DNA of 64,000 nucleotides. It comes from Nilaparvata lugens (lineage: Eukaryota; Arthropoda; Insecta; Hemiptera; Delphacidae). The position numbers and the translations under genes were made by a program. Positions 33,171 to 45,300 of the stretch are shown here, piece by piece. Positions within the stretch are counted from its first letter, which is position 1; every line of letters starts with the position of its first letter. The notes under the pieces were generated by a model. That model saw only the letters and a program-made list of their open reading frames with translations, made no database searches and was not told the DNA's origin. Location of the stretch: assembly GCF_014356525.2 (NCBI RefSeq), contig NC_052509.1, forward strand, positions 32,325,398 to 32,389,397, read 5' to 3'.

Positions 33171-33250
33171 TGACGTCATCATATATCCATATAACCCTCA
33201 TTCACCCCGCTACCCTCGAGGGGAAGTCGAGTGGTACCATCAATCTGTGA
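33171..33250 (+). promoter_or_regulatory. Candidate promoter: CRE-like site plus TATA-like box
   Basis: A perfect palindromic TGACGTCA (33171-33178) is followed 10 bases later by CATATAACC (33188-33196), then by GC-richer sequence and an ACCATCAATCTG stretch near 33237 that could serve as an initiator. The TATA-to-initiator distance is longer than ideal. Downstream I find no open reading frame that would confirm a gene. Confidence 0.3.
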
Positions 33251-33880
33251 GCCGTCCACAGCAGTGACTCCGTCTGGAGTTTAGTGTAGTGTAGTTCACA
33301 AAAATAAATTGGCAGTTTATAAAAATTGTTAGAAATTGACTCTTATACTGTGCATGAAAAATTTGAGGGTTGATTTATAACTTGAGAAAAATAATGTGTC
33401 AAAATTATTTTTCTACTTTTCTGATACCAACTCTGCCTTCAAATTTTAAGCCCAAGAAAAATTTGATGAGAACAATGATCATTTGAGTTTTTCTATTTCT
33501 CTATGATCTAGTTTACTAGATCATCCATTCTATTTTACGAGTATATTCCTCTATTATCCTTGGGAAGTTACAGAATTGAAAATTATTCTATTATTTATTT
33601 ATTAGGTTAGCAAAAACAATACAACGTATTAATGTATTGTTATAAATTTTTTGGGGTTCTTGATTGGTTCAACTTTTTAATAATATGTGGTATCATTCCA
33701 TGTTTTCTCGGACAAAATTTCCAGAGTTCTAGTGAGTTTGAGTTCAATAATTTGAAATCATTTAACGAATTTATCTCATTGCTCTCAACCAGGCTTTCCT
33801 GTAGAGGAACACATAATAATAAGTTGACTACATTCTGTGACAGATCGAATTAGATCAATTAGAACTGATATGTAGGATTT
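33251..33880. other. No recognisable gene
   Basis: Contains a 73-codon frame (33632-33853, plus) of unknown nature, MYCYKFFGVLDWFNFL at its start. It could be the fading C-terminus of a retroposon given the tail that follows, but no motif supports that. Confidence 0.3.
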
Positions 33881-33960
33881 CTTGTTGTGATTTTTTGTTT
33901 TCATAATGTGACAATTTAATTTTTGTACATGGAATGAGACAAATAAATTCAAATTCAACT
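33881..33960 (+). repeat. Possible LINE 3' tail
   Basis: GGAATGAGACAAATAAATTCAAATTCAA resembles 3' termini of insect LINEs ending in short A-rich repeats with an AATAAA signal. There is no supporting coding homology upstream. Confidence 0.3.
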
Positions 33961-35625
33961 GTCAGCTCATCCACTTTGTGATCGATTGGATACATTTTTC
34001 ATGAAATATGAATTTGAATCCAACAAATTTGAGTTGCCAGTCTTACAATGTTTCCTTGTTGCTTGCTTTCTACACCTTGAACTCATCTCAAATACTGTTC
34101 ACCATTCCGTATGCTTAGATCTCAATATTTGCAAGTTAAAGTAGTAGTGTGGCAATGCTTAAGGATATTTATCACAGGCCACATTTTCCCATGATGGTTG
34201 AGCATCTAAACAGAGTGAAGAGTGCTAATACAAAGTGGATTTCCCCGACACAAAAGGGAAGAGGGAAACTGTTCGGAGGAACAATAACAAAAGCAATGAT
34301 TGCGAAGACAACAGTGGCAGAATCGGCGGACGAGTCTTGGAAATGTATATAAGACGCTGGAGTGTTTTCATAGCAAATGGGAATTTTCGGGGGCTTAATG
34401 GAGGGGGAAACTGCAGGTTTGGTAGACGGTGTCACGGAGCCCATTGTTCCAACATTCCAAGATATACAGGTTGAACAATAGACAGATTAGCGGACAAACA
34501 ACAGGCAATACGATGTAGGACAAAACAGGGGTTGAAAAGAACTGAACAGGGTCGTCTTCGTCGTAGTGAAAAAGGGCTACTTCACCCCATTCCACAGACA
34601 AAGGAACCGAAAGAGAAACAAACAAATAACACTTCCTCTCTTCCACTCTTGTTTCTTCTAACGCCTCCATCAACTTCTTACTATCTTCTCGTCGCTCGTC
34701 ACGTCATTCCAGTTTATGTCTGTGTGAAGGAGAAGTAATGAGGAAAACTGAGAGAAAACAACAAGCGTGGCTTTGTTCCAACTTATTTATACTTCCGAAC
34801 GAAAATTATCGCATTTATGGCGTCTCGCTTACTCGAAAAAGCCTGTGGTTTTCTCTTATTTCTTCAGATTCTGGGCTCCAACAGCTTTTTGCTGAAATTG
34901 GATGTGAATTGATCTTACGAAATATTCAAGTTGCAGCTGAAAAATATATTAGTTATGTTAGTCAGAGAATTCATGATAAATAGCCATACTTATGAACAGT
35001 TTCCAGCTGAGATTGTTGAGCTAGCTACTATTCCTTCCGATTGGTTCATGTGATTCGCAATGTTTTTGGCAATCAAAGCGAGCTCAGCTATAAACGTTTT
35101 CAAAAACGTTATCGATGCGTTCATAGATACAGTAAAGAATGCTATTCATGGCTCTTCAATGTTTTAGGACATTGAGAGAAATAATCTAGCCTCAAACATA
35201 AACTTATCCTTCAAAAACAATAAAATTGATGATGAGTTTTGAATTTTGTGTTAGGAGACTGGGAAAGTCTTCATTGAAATGACGAGTGGAAGAACTCACT
35301 CGTTTCCAAGTCCAATTACTTTTCTGAATTTGGATAATATATCGATTTATCAGTATATTTCCATCTTTGTAATACTGTATATGGCTTTTTCGGCTTTGTA
35401 TTTATCGGCTTAGGGAATAAGCGCAGTTATATGGAGTTTTTCTGGATATAAGAAGATGCCAAATCGATCACCACTTTAAATTTTTTTTTTGTATTGTAGC
35501 CTCCATTGATTTTTCTTGTAGATATTTTATTTGCAAATCCAATTGCAGTCGTTACCAGGACTCATTTCAGTGTGATATTGATTAGTGTGAAAATCATGAA
35601 GCGTTTGGTCAATTTCTATCTAAAT
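33961..35625. other. No recognisable gene
   Basis: Several overlapping 67-92 codon frames on both strands at 34149-34983 are inconsistent with one another and have no domains. The rest is ordinary. Confidence 0.4.
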
Positions 35626-35629
35626 TTCG

Positions 35630-35990
35630 GAAAGGAACAATCTGTGCTTCAAGCCTGTTGCTCCTTTCCCACGTTTTCTTGATGTTATTTCCTGCTCCAT
35701 TGGATTTATTTTTGAAGTAATCTTTTTTTTGAACTCTGGGTAATCGATATCAGCGTATTCCTGTAGAGACGGCAATGGGCTGCTAGTTCTTGATTTTCTG
35801 GTTGTAATTTCCTCTTCTTATTCAGAAGATTTCTTTTTCTAAAATATAAGACAAGCCCTCTCGTAACCCAAGGTTTGATAATTTTTTTTTTTTGGTCTGT
35901 ACTTATGAGATTTGAAATGTGGCGTTGTAAAATGTCTATAATTTTCTTGTTTCACAGTATTGCTCACATTTACACTGTAGGAAATTATTC
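35630..35990 (-). pseudogene. LINE ORF2 linker fragment (between endonuclease and RT)
   Basis: On the minus strand one frame reads IIKPWVTRGLVLYFRKRN, then NKKRKLQPEN, then LYRNTL and NIKKTWERSN. These are the conserved landmarks of the CR1/Jockey ORF2 linker (PW(I/V)T.G, R.RN.L, YRN.L, KKTW). The frame has stops on both sides and neither the endonuclease core nor the RT is recognisable, so this is an isolated fossil fragment. Confidence 0.65.
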
Positions 35991-38347
35991 ATGTCGATGA
36001 TTTTTCGTGAATTGATGCAATACATTATGATATTACGTATCATAGTGAAGGATTCATGAATCAGCAACAATATAAATTCCAAATCTTAATATTTAAACCC
36101 AGGCAACTATGTTATTGTACTGCGATTCAGGAGGAACTTGTAGCTAATAAGACCCTGAGTTCAGATTTTGGAGAACACTCATCCAAATCAGCTCGAGCAT
36201 GATCTTGAGTGCATGCACCCCTTGATGAAACAAATTCCTCATGCCGCATAATCAAGCGTGACGATATTGTTGCGTGATTAACATAGGGATGCCATACAAA
36301 CTCAATCTCATCAGCCGTTCGATAGTGGTAGACATAGGCTACCCTAATCATCACATGCAGCAACCATAACCGTTTCAAATTGCTATTTCGAGCACGGTCT
36401 CCCATCCCAATCTCCTATTGGCTCTAGCGCAGATAAATTCTGATTGGCTCTGTTAACAGAGTACTACATTTCATTAGTAGTCCGGTTTCCCCTACACTAA
36501 TCCAATATTCCAATAATAGAACTTTTCGTAATCATGCCTCGCTACCACTGTTCCACTAGAATTTCTGCTAATACTAATTCTATATTGGAATATTTCAGTT
36601 CAGTAAAGCTGTTCGAAATATTATGTTCATCAAGATCTATATTCTCCATAGCTGCTATTATTTAGGTAGCTGGAAAATGCAAACGATTCTTAGCGGTATA
36701 TGCAATTCATGAATCAATTTCACAAGATAATAAATCCTCATAATGAGATGCTTTCTCATAATATTAGTTGGAATACATAGATAGTTGATTTCAGAATTTG
36801 AAAGATATCAAATTAATCAGTGGAATCAGATTGAGAGAGTTGATCAATATGAAACAGAGTTTAAAAGCAGGAGACATCACTATAGTTCTCAACATTTTGT
36901 GAAATATTAGCCATTACGTGTATTCAGCCAATGATCAAACATGAGGACGTGGACTAACGAGTAGCACCGGAAGTGTTACAAAGAATAAGCTTACGACGTG
37001 ATTGGTTGATGTTGTTCGAGGATAAATATGACAGATCTCAACAAATATGTAGAAATTGTGCGCACATCAATATAAGCATGTCCATAGAAAGTGGGGATTT
37101 TATATTCGGTGTGAATACCGGAGACATTCGCGGCTACCGCAATATATCAAAACACGTGATAAGTAATTTGATGTGAACAGGTTACAGCAGTATTGTTTTG
37201 TATACAATAATGTAAGCATGTCGTTTTACCAATAGCAATGAATGTTCCGCCTTGAATAGTATTTTACCTGTACTCAACGCTTCCAGATTGTCTCACATGG
37301 GGATATCTCCAAGGGCATAATGAATAGACCTCACACTTTGAATAAACTGAAAATCAACATTATTTAACTGAGACAAAGTAGTTTTGTAGTGAAACGAATT
37401 TATATTGATAAAGAAGGCCGACATTCTGAACTTATGTTATAAAATATTTCTGTTATGATTTATTTCATTATTACCAACATTTCATAATAATAGGCCTACA
37501 AGTTCAAAATAGCTGCCTTGGTCATCACAACTATCCAAACTTTATTCAACCACAGTTGTTGACGATCCATTGAGTATTAATAAACTAATGTTGCTGATCT
37601 CCATTGCAAGTTTTGCTTCCAGTTTATTCAGAGTATAAAGCCTATTTATTTGACCCTTGCAGATTTATTTTGACCCTTGGAGATGATCTCACAGGAGATG
37701 ATCTCACATAGGTAGTACTACAGTACTAGTAAAAAGTTTTCTGGAAAGTACACTACTTGTGTTTCTTGGCAATACGACATGCTTGCATTATCGTACACAA
37801 AACAATACTACAGACATGTACGCATTACATCTAATGCGTTTACTTATGTTTTCAAAACATATATATTTAGATGATAATATCTTGTGGTAGCTACACACCT
37901 CATATAAAACCCTCAATTTTTACATTATGAGCATTATTTTCACAATTTTCACATTATTTTTATTTTGATTTGCGCAAAATAATGAACGCTCTGTATTAAG
38001 ATTAGACTGTGCTTTGTGGATTGCAATAGAATAAAGCACAGTTCTTGTGAAAACAAGATTCTTTATTGAATATACATTGTTTGATGTTGCATGATAAAAA
38101 TGATTTATAACACTGATAGTATAGTGCTACAAGTGTCGTAACAATTCATACTAAATTAACACGAACATCAACAATTTTTAAACATAATTCAGCAAATTCG
38201 ATGAACAATGAAATTAAATGGCTTGCACTCTTGTTCGTGGATACATTAATGTGGATACATTATGATTGAGGATCATCCTGTTGAATTCCAAGTAGTTACT
38301 GGTTTTTCTTACATAAACTGGCCAAAAAATTTGAACTAATGTCTTTC
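35991..38347. other. No recognisable gene
   Basis: AT-rich to mixed sequence. The 92-codon minus frame at 36127-36405 and the 67-codon frame at 36973-37176 carry no motif. AATACT/ATTTTTAC-rich stretches only. Confidence 0.4.
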
Positions 38348-38452
38348 ATGCCTGGTCTACACGACAACGATATTAGCGCAAACCTGCCAGGTTTGCGCTA
38401 AGTTTGCGTCGTGTAGACGGGAGATCGTTGTAAATTTCTGAGGTTTGAAGGT

Positions 38453-38686
38453 TTGTGCTTTCTTCGATCAATCTCAGCCAGGTTTGCGTCAATTTTTCTA
38501 GGAAACGATTATGTCTCATCTATCCATCAAAACCTAAATCGCTTCAAAATGAAGATAGAGAATTCGCGATTTCAGATTCGGATTCAGCACCCTCAAATTA
38601 AATATGTGCGAGGTCAATTCTCAAAAATACTCAAATACAAGGAAGATTTTTTAATGGATAATAATATTATCTTATTTACTCTATAG
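38453..38686 (+). other. Unrecognised 77-codon frame inside the foldback element
   Basis: Begins MCFLRSISARFASIFLGND. No domain is recognised and the first part overlaps the terminal repeat, so it is unlikely to be a gene. Confidence 0.15.
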
Positions 38687-38736
38687 TAATGTGATAGATA
38701 TAGTTATTCACTCTTTACTTGATAAGCAGTATTATT

Positions 38737-39133
38737 ATTATTGAGGAGAAGGAGAAGAAGTGGGAGGAGGAAGAGGAGGAGGAAAAGTAGAGTGAGGAGG
38801 GGTAGGTGGGTGAGGTGGAGGAGTAGGTGGAGGAGGAGGAGGCGAAGGAGAAGGTGGAAGAGGAAGAGGAGGAGATGGAGGAGTTGAGGAGGAAGAGGAG
38901 GAGATGGAGAAGTTGAGGAGGAGGAGGAAGAGTAGAGTGAGGAGGAGGAGTGGGAGTAGGTGTCGGAGAAGGAGGAGTAGATGAGGAGATGAAGGAGGAG
39001 TAGATGAGGAGATGAAGGAGGAGTAGATGAGGAGATGAAGGAGGATTAGTTGGGGGAGGAGGAGGAGGAGGAGGAATAGTAGGCGGAGTGTTGGTGGGTT
39101 GAGGAGGTGGAGGAGTAGGAGGAGGAGTAGGAG
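38737..39133. repeat. GGA/GAG-rich tract with a 24-bp tandem repeat
   Basis: Almost pure purine on the plus strand. The unit GAGGAGTAGATGAGGAGATGAAG recurs about three to four times at 38975-39050. Confidence 0.9.
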
Positions 39134-39226
39134 GCTTGAGTTACTTTTAATCTCAAGTTTATAAACACTTCAAAGACTTCGTATAGACTTTATTTATGGT
39201 TTAGTTTATAATACAGGTTTATGTTA

Positions 39227-40092
39227 GGGTACGTTTATGTCGGAGCTGTGATAAACGATCCAAGCAACGATGAGAGAAGCGATGCTAGTAGGGAGTAGCG
39301 CTCAGCTTCTATCGACTGTTCATGCCGACAGTCGTGCTTAAAGCTTGATTCGTGAGTTCATGTATTGAAAAACCAATTTGTGTATGCTATAATGAGTGAT
39401 TCTGATGAAAATTTTATTTTTGCATCGAATACAGTAAAGCATTACTTACTAGGTTGTAGAGAACGTGAATATTATGCACATCCTATCAATGTGGAGAGGA
39501 ATGTATTTGGGGAGTATCATCATTTGTATAAAGATTTATATGAGAATGGAAATAGAAACTTTCGACTACATTTTGACGAGAGTTTCCAATAATCTCCAAA
39601 AGGACTGGAATAATAATTATCACATAAGTCCTATCATGGCAGAGGAGCGATTAATGGAGGAAAAGTACCTACATTAAGGTACAAGAAAGTTTATACAAGA
39701 AAGTTATATTCTTTGATAAAATAGAAACAATTGAATTCTGTCATTATTATCATTGACAATAAGATAGAATTTTGTAATTGAATAAGAAATAGTTTAATAA
39801 AGTAAAGAAAATGTCACTTGCTTACGAAACTCCACATATAAATCAATCCAAATCATGAAAAAATATTGGTACATGTTTGTACTTGTATTCTACAACTCGA
39901 TACTAGCCTCGATACTAGCTTCGAAAATGGACCGAGCCATTATCGATGCTCTCATCGATGGTCAGGACCCAAGATCGATTTCCATCGCAGCTCAGACATA
40001 AACAGGCCTATTAGAAAGCACGTTGTTATTATCTACGCGTTGCTAGAATCGCAGCTTTTATCACTAATCGCAGCTCCGACATAAACGTACCC
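39227..40092 (+). mobile_element. PIF/Harbinger-type transposon, deletion derivative, 866 bp
   Basis: The terminal inverted repeats are GGGTACGTTTATGTCGGAGC at the left and its inverse complement at the right (22 identical bases), flanked on both sides by TTA (39224-39226 and 40093-40095). A 3-bp TTA duplication is the hallmark of PIF/Harbinger. The interior retains the start of a transposase-like frame (39365-39592) but not its catalytic domain, so the element needs a trans-acting source. Confidence 0.85.
39365..39592 (+). pseudogene. Harbinger transposase N-terminal remnant
   Basis: A 75-codon frame contains YYAHPINVERNVFGEYHHL and YKDLYENGNRNFRLHFDES. The 'hPlN..R...GEyH.L...L' and '..F....R.s...F' pattern precedes the DDE domain in HARBI1-like transposases. 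The frame closes right afterwards, and no DDE residues are found before the right TIR. The frame starts at ATG or GTG near the element start, so a short peptide could still be expressed. Confidence 0.6.
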
Positions 40093-40208
40093 TTAAAGTT
40101 GGTGTCGTGTGAACAGAGGTTTGAGCAAACTTGGCTCATAGCCAGATCTGCGTAAACCTGGCTTCGAGCCAAGTTTGCGCAAATATCGTTGTCGTGTAGA
40201 CCCGGCAT

Positions 40209-41609
40209 TACTTTTATCATAATATCCTTCTCTTAAACCTGGAAACAAATCTACTAACGGACTATTTTGCTGATGAACAATGCTAAAATTGTGTTAACTG
40301 CACAATTTCCATCATGAAGTATTATTTTAGTGGCTGAATTTTGTAACATGCAGAATTCTACATAGCAATAGATTTCTGCTCTCAATTTAGGCCGTTACCA
40401 ATCTCCACGTCACGAGGAGAAAAATATCCACAGAACAAGATACATTGAAAACGTTATGATCGAGCTCAGCACACAGAACCTTCTTGCAATGATATGAACT
40501 GTTATTGCCAGAAGTAATGATATTGCACGAAAGAAAAGGGACGCCCATCCATAGGTCAGCCTTATGGGTATTTTATATATGTTACACGAGGACAGGCTGT
40601 GTATATAGTTATTGGAGGGAGTACAATAGAGGTTGGAGGCTGCATATTATATAGGTATAATAAAAAGGTTGTACAGAGGCTTCGTGATGTGCTTCGAAAT
40701 GAGGCAGGGATATTCTTTTCGGTGACCCTAGCAACCAGCTAAAATCCACATGTATTCCTGTAGATATTAGGATCCAACCAGTCATATCAATAATATTGAA
40801 CAACAGTCACCAGCGAATACAGGAAGCATTCTCAAGCCTGGGCCGCTCGAGCAGCGGGCAATAACAGCCACGTATTTCACACTCATGCTCCATCAACAAT
40901 CCTGTGGAGCACTCTTGCTCCCTCAATGGCGCTTGCTGCTACTTCATGGCAGAACCATTTTTCAACAAAATTTCTCTCTCTGATGCTATTGGATTCTTAT
41001 CGCTGTAACTCAAAATACGCTTCAAAATTGGATAAATTTTACTGGAGAATGAAATGGTGAGATATATTTTACCAGAATTTAGTTTTGTAGGAGGTAATAA
41101 TTTATTCTCTGCTTGTCGTTTATGGAAATAAGAATATGGAAATGACAAAGTCAACCTTGAAATTCATAATAAAGCAACAAATCGAAATTCAACAATTATG
41201 TAAAGTACATAACTGAAACTACTTGCAAAGGTAATATGTTAGGTCACGATGAAATGAAAGAGGTTTGTTCAATTTCATTCGTGGTTGGAAACTATAGTCG
41301 AGTGCGATTGCAATAGATTCAATCTGGAGATATCAAATTAAATTACACTCTTGATGGGAATTTTTGATCGAATACACATTCCATAAAACACCATTTGACA
41401 AATTTAATTATGTACATGATTTAGGATAGAAATTTGGTGAGAGATAGGTTCAGAGATTCCAGGTGCATTCAAAACATGATTTGATTAGGCCCCGCTCACA
41501 CACATAGAGTATTATTTGTACGACATTTTGTCGTCCTTATGAATTATATCAGATTGAACGGAACTTGACTAACACCATTTGTTTAATCTAATAGAAGTTA
41601 TAAGGTCTC
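40209..41609. other. No recognisable gene
   Basis: Ordinary mixed sequence. Frames of 64-74 codons on the minus strand show no motif. Confidence 0.4.
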
Positions 41610-41619
41610 ACAAAATCAC

Positions 41620-42870
41620 ACTAAAAAAAAGCAGGAATAATCCAAATAATTTTAGAGGGATAAGTTTATTGAGCAATGTGTATGAGTTATACAGTAGAAT
41701 ATTGAACAATAGGCTCAGAAAAATCTCAGATGTGCTGTTATCGGAATAGCAGGCCAACTTTAGAAAAGGAAGGTCTCTTATTGACGATGTTTTTCCAACA
41801 AAGCAGATAATTGCAAAACGAGTAGGATTCAATTTAGAGACAAACCTTGCATTTGTAGACTACTTAAAAACGTTTGATAAAAAAGATCTATAGTTATTAT
41901 TTGAAAAATTAATAAGAAGAGGTCTCTTAATCCTCCTAGTTGAGGTTATCAAGAGCTTGTATCATGGAACGACTATAATCTTGGATTGTTCAGGTTTCTT
42001 AACACTGGAAATTTGCACTAATGTTGGTTCAAGACAAGGTTGCCCGCTCTCTCCAACATTGTTCAATGTGTATGCTGACGATCTGTGTAGAAGTTGAAAG
42101 CAGAAGATACAAGGAGGCATCCAGATATCTCCTACGGTGGTTCTTGGTTAACTGTGGCTCGCTGATGACCAGGTAATATTGCAAAGAATTGGGAATGATC
42201 TGCAGAGGGCATTATATCATCAGATTCTCCTCAGTGCTGAGTATGGCATGAAGATCTCATTCAGCAAAACGAAGGTGATTGCTTTCCTGGGAAAATATCC
42301 ATTAAGATCTAAAATTGTTCTCGACAATAGAGTCCTGGAGCAAGTATCACACTTCAAGTATTTGGGTTGTGATATAACCTTTGAATTGTACCAGGACTTG
42401 AATGTGAAATTGAATAGATTCCAATCCATTTGTAGGAAAATAAATAGGACTTTGAGAAACAGAGCCAGGAGAGAGACAAAACTTGAATTCTATAAGGTTA
42501 TGGCTATGAGAGCTACGCTCCCATATGGCTCTGAATCCTGGATACATTGGAAGAAAGAATGGAGCAGGTTACAGGCTGCCGGAATGAGGTTTTTAAGAGA
42601 TGTAGAAGGTGCACAAGGCATAGGCTTTATAATGTCGATATAAGAAGCGAGCTCAACATAATCTCCATGAGGCAGAAGATTGAAGAAAATCGGCAAAACT
42701 GGAAAGATTATGTTAAAAGGATTGTGAGCGGCAGGATTACAAGGTCATGTGGTATAACCCCGTTAGGAGGAGAAGTGATGAAGGTAAAGGATGGATGTGA
42801 TGGTGAGTTTGAAGTCGGAATAGGCAAATTGCCTAATCCTTGTAGGAAGACGACGACGACGAAAATAAAA
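41620..42870 (+). pseudogene. LINE-2: degenerate reverse transcriptase and C-terminus
   Basis: Read in the plus direction, one discontinuous frame shows FRGISLLSNVYELYSRI, then FVDYLKTFD (motif with the first catalytic Asp; the usual KAFD is altered), GSRQGCPLSPTLFN (42024 on), LADDQVIL (42160-42180, normally FADD), then a 154-codon open frame 42179-42643 with KISFSKTKVIAF, FKYLGCDI and ATLPYGSESW, and from 42600 in the next frame the C-terminal region RLYNVDIRSELNI and ENRQNWKDYVKRI. In-frame stops at about 41746, 41891 and 42096, and a frameshift at about 42620, make it inactive. The C-terminal style resembles RTE-type and related LINEs; the clade is uncertain. The 5' part is missing. Confidence 0.85.
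42850..42866 (+). repeat. (GAC)n tail of LINE-2
   Basis: Four to five GAC units follow the last recognisable codons. Short-tandem 3' tails are usual for RTE-like LINEs. Probably marks the 3' terminus. Confidence 0.5.
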
Positions 42871-43255
42871 CTATTCATATACATCGGAAATAGTTTTACA
42901 TCAGAGACTTATACGGAATCAATCCTAAACGTCTTTGAAGCTGAGCAGAAATCTAATTCAACGATATCATGGATTGAAAATTTGCGAATAATATTTTCAC
43001 TTATAAACAAAACAAGATTATTCATCCATTCAGGAACTTGATCAACACCAACCACTTCTCACTCTCGAAGTTCCACGAGAAGGTCCAGCCTCTCAAGCAC
43101 GGCAACCATCGATCCATTAGCCAATAGCCAGTGGTACAACAACAGCCATCCCGCATCTATGCTTGTGCATGGGGAGGAAACCAGAGAATGGGAGGTTGAA
43201 TTAGATGTGCCATGGATAATGGGAGATGGATGAGAGAGGTTGCTAAAGAGTATTA
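42871..43255. other. No gene seen
   Basis: Sequence following the LINE-2 tail. The continuing open frame to 43041 is read-through without homology. Confidence 0.4.
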
Positions 43256-43670
43256 AGAGCAAATGAATCAGAGGAAATGATGAGGAGAGAGAAATAAGAG
43301 GGAGAGGTAATAAGAGGAGATGATTTAACAGAAGATGATAAGCGAAAGAATGAATGTGACATGGAGATGATAGAAATTTTAGGGAATAAGAGGAAATGAT
43401 TAGAGAGAATATGATATAGGGGAAGAATGGATGTGAGATGGAAGAGAAAAGAAAAATGGGAGAAGAGGAATGTGAGAAACAGTCTAAGAGGAGGTTAAGG
43501 AGAATGAATGGATAGGATGAGATGATTGAAATGATATGGAAAAGATTATAGAAGAAAGAGGAGAAGGGGAAGGAGGAAAGAGAGACGGATGAGAGGATAG
43601 GAATGAGAGAAAGTTTGAGGGGGAATAACAGTAGATTGATAAGAGGGGAGGAGGAGACAGTCGAACGGCG
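43256..43670. repeat. Purine-rich (AG) tract
   Basis: About 400 bases of GA-rich sequence (GAGGAGAGAGAAATAAGAGG and similar) with no regular period. Confidence 0.85.
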
Positions 43671-45300
43671 TACAACTGAATTAAATCCGGGAGCTGTTTA
43701 CACAGCTGTGAGTAAATACCGGTGGAAAAACATGGTCCGATATTGTCCTCAACAGATGCTGCTACTGGTCACTAGAATTGAGTAGGTTTGTAGGGAGAGT
43801 CCGATTAAAATTTTACACAGCAACGGAACCCAATTTCCTAAATGACTGTCAGGCATGGTGCTGGGAGGGGTGGTGGTTATTGACACCCTGGGTTCGTTTC
43901 CGAAGTGGGGTCTCCCAGAGATGTCCTCCTGACAGCAGTGTCTTCCTGTTCCTCAGTGTGCCCCGGCATAAATATCGAGCATCCAATCGATGTAGGGAGT
44001 AGCCTCCTTCCGACAGCTAATTGCTCAGCAAACTGAATTAATTCATGACGACAATCCGTGCGTGCCCGTGCTGTCTCTCTGTCTCGACACATTGCAAATA
44101 CAAACATAACATGCCTGCTACTCTACACAAACCTAACTCGATCGCATTTACATATACAGCACAACGCGCGTTTCCGGCGCATCTCTCCCAGGCGCGCTTA
44201 CAAATTGCCGGGTAAACAGAATCGATTGGGCGTGGATTGGCAGTCGATTAATTGTTCACATTTGTGGTACCTTCGGTTCGGCTGGATTAGCAATGTTTTC
44301 GGCCAGCCGGATATGTGCACTGCGCCATGTGGAACATCTGAGATGTTGCTGATACAAGTTCCGTCATAGGATCAAGTTTCCGATGAGAAGGACCAAATTA
44401 CAACAAGCATTGTTATTGTGCTCAAATTGCTGTGAGAAACGACATACGTTCAAAGTTCTTAGTTTGCTGCTGTTTACATAATAGAGTATTTTCTTCGAAC
44501 TGCACATCAAGAAACTAAAGATGCTATATTATTAATTGAAAAATCAGGAAACTTGCTGGTAATGAAACCAAAGACTACGGTGTGTTATTCATAGTAGGGT
44601 ATAGAAATTAGTAGGTTATAGAGGACCATGTAATTCATAACAAGAGAGTATAGATTGAAATTCATACTTTCTCTACTCTTTGACTAAAACATATTATATT
44701 TGAATTTCTTCCATTCTTGAGTTATATCATGGGAAAGCAACTACAGACCACATAAAACCGATACGGTATGCATGATAAGGCTGTGATAAGATTTCTTCAC
44801 AAAGAAGAAAATCCACTATAAAAGTTGTGAATATTCACAGTTGTCTCGAAACTTTAAGTGAAAATGCTTGTTGTTTACAAGACTTGTATAGTGTAAAGTA
44901 TGTTTAATAGTATCGATAATATTGTCTTGTATGAACAGTAGAACTTAGTATATAAAAATAATCAATACTCTATCGACGTCATTGAACTATTGGGGGTATG
45001 CTGTTTCTAAAAATGCGACATGTGTTCGCAGCAGAGCCGATAAGACGCACTGCGTCAAACGGGGAGAGCGCGCGAATTCCTATGAAAACGATCGCTGGCA
45101 TTTGTTGGGAGGCAATGCGTTCGCATGTAACAAATGCAAAGATAACGGTAAACGATGTGTTGCTGGAAGCGTGATGAGGAGATAGAAGGAAATGCAAGAA
45201 AGGGAGTGGTGGGATGACTGGAGGAAAGGAGAAGTTTTTCTCGCGCCAGATTTCACGAGTGAGGCAATAAAAAAGCACGTGGTATAGTCGTGAGTGAACG
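43671..45300. other. GC-richer, CpG-containing block without a defined gene
   Basis: 43780-44370 and 45000-45180 are noticeably richer in G, C and CpG than their surroundings (for example TTTCCGGCGCATCTCTCCCAG, GGGGAGAGCGCGCGAATTCC). Frames of 67-103 codons occur on both strands but none has a recognisable domain. A regulatory region or a first exon of an unseen gene is possible. Confidence 0.3.

Larger units (their letters stand above)
38348..40208. mobile_element. Foldback-like element with long complex inverted ends, about 1.86 kb
   Basis: The left end ATGCCTGGTCTACACGACAA and right end TTGTCGTGTAGACCCGGCAT are inverted copies extending about 36 bases through GCGCAAAC. Each end also folds on itself (GTCTACACGAC..GTCGTGTAGAC at 38355-38420; repeated TTTGCGC/GCGCAAA and CAAACTTGGCT/AGCCAAGTTTG blocks), typical of foldback elements. 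The interior holds a GA-rich satellite and a nested Harbinger element. Two separate terminal MITEs flanking unrelated DNA is an alternative reading. Confidence 0.6.

Noticed and set aside
44982..45185. Cys-containing frame (CNKCKDNGKRC), looked at as a possible zinc knuckle
   Set aside because: Spacing does not match a known zinc-binding pattern and there is no supporting context.
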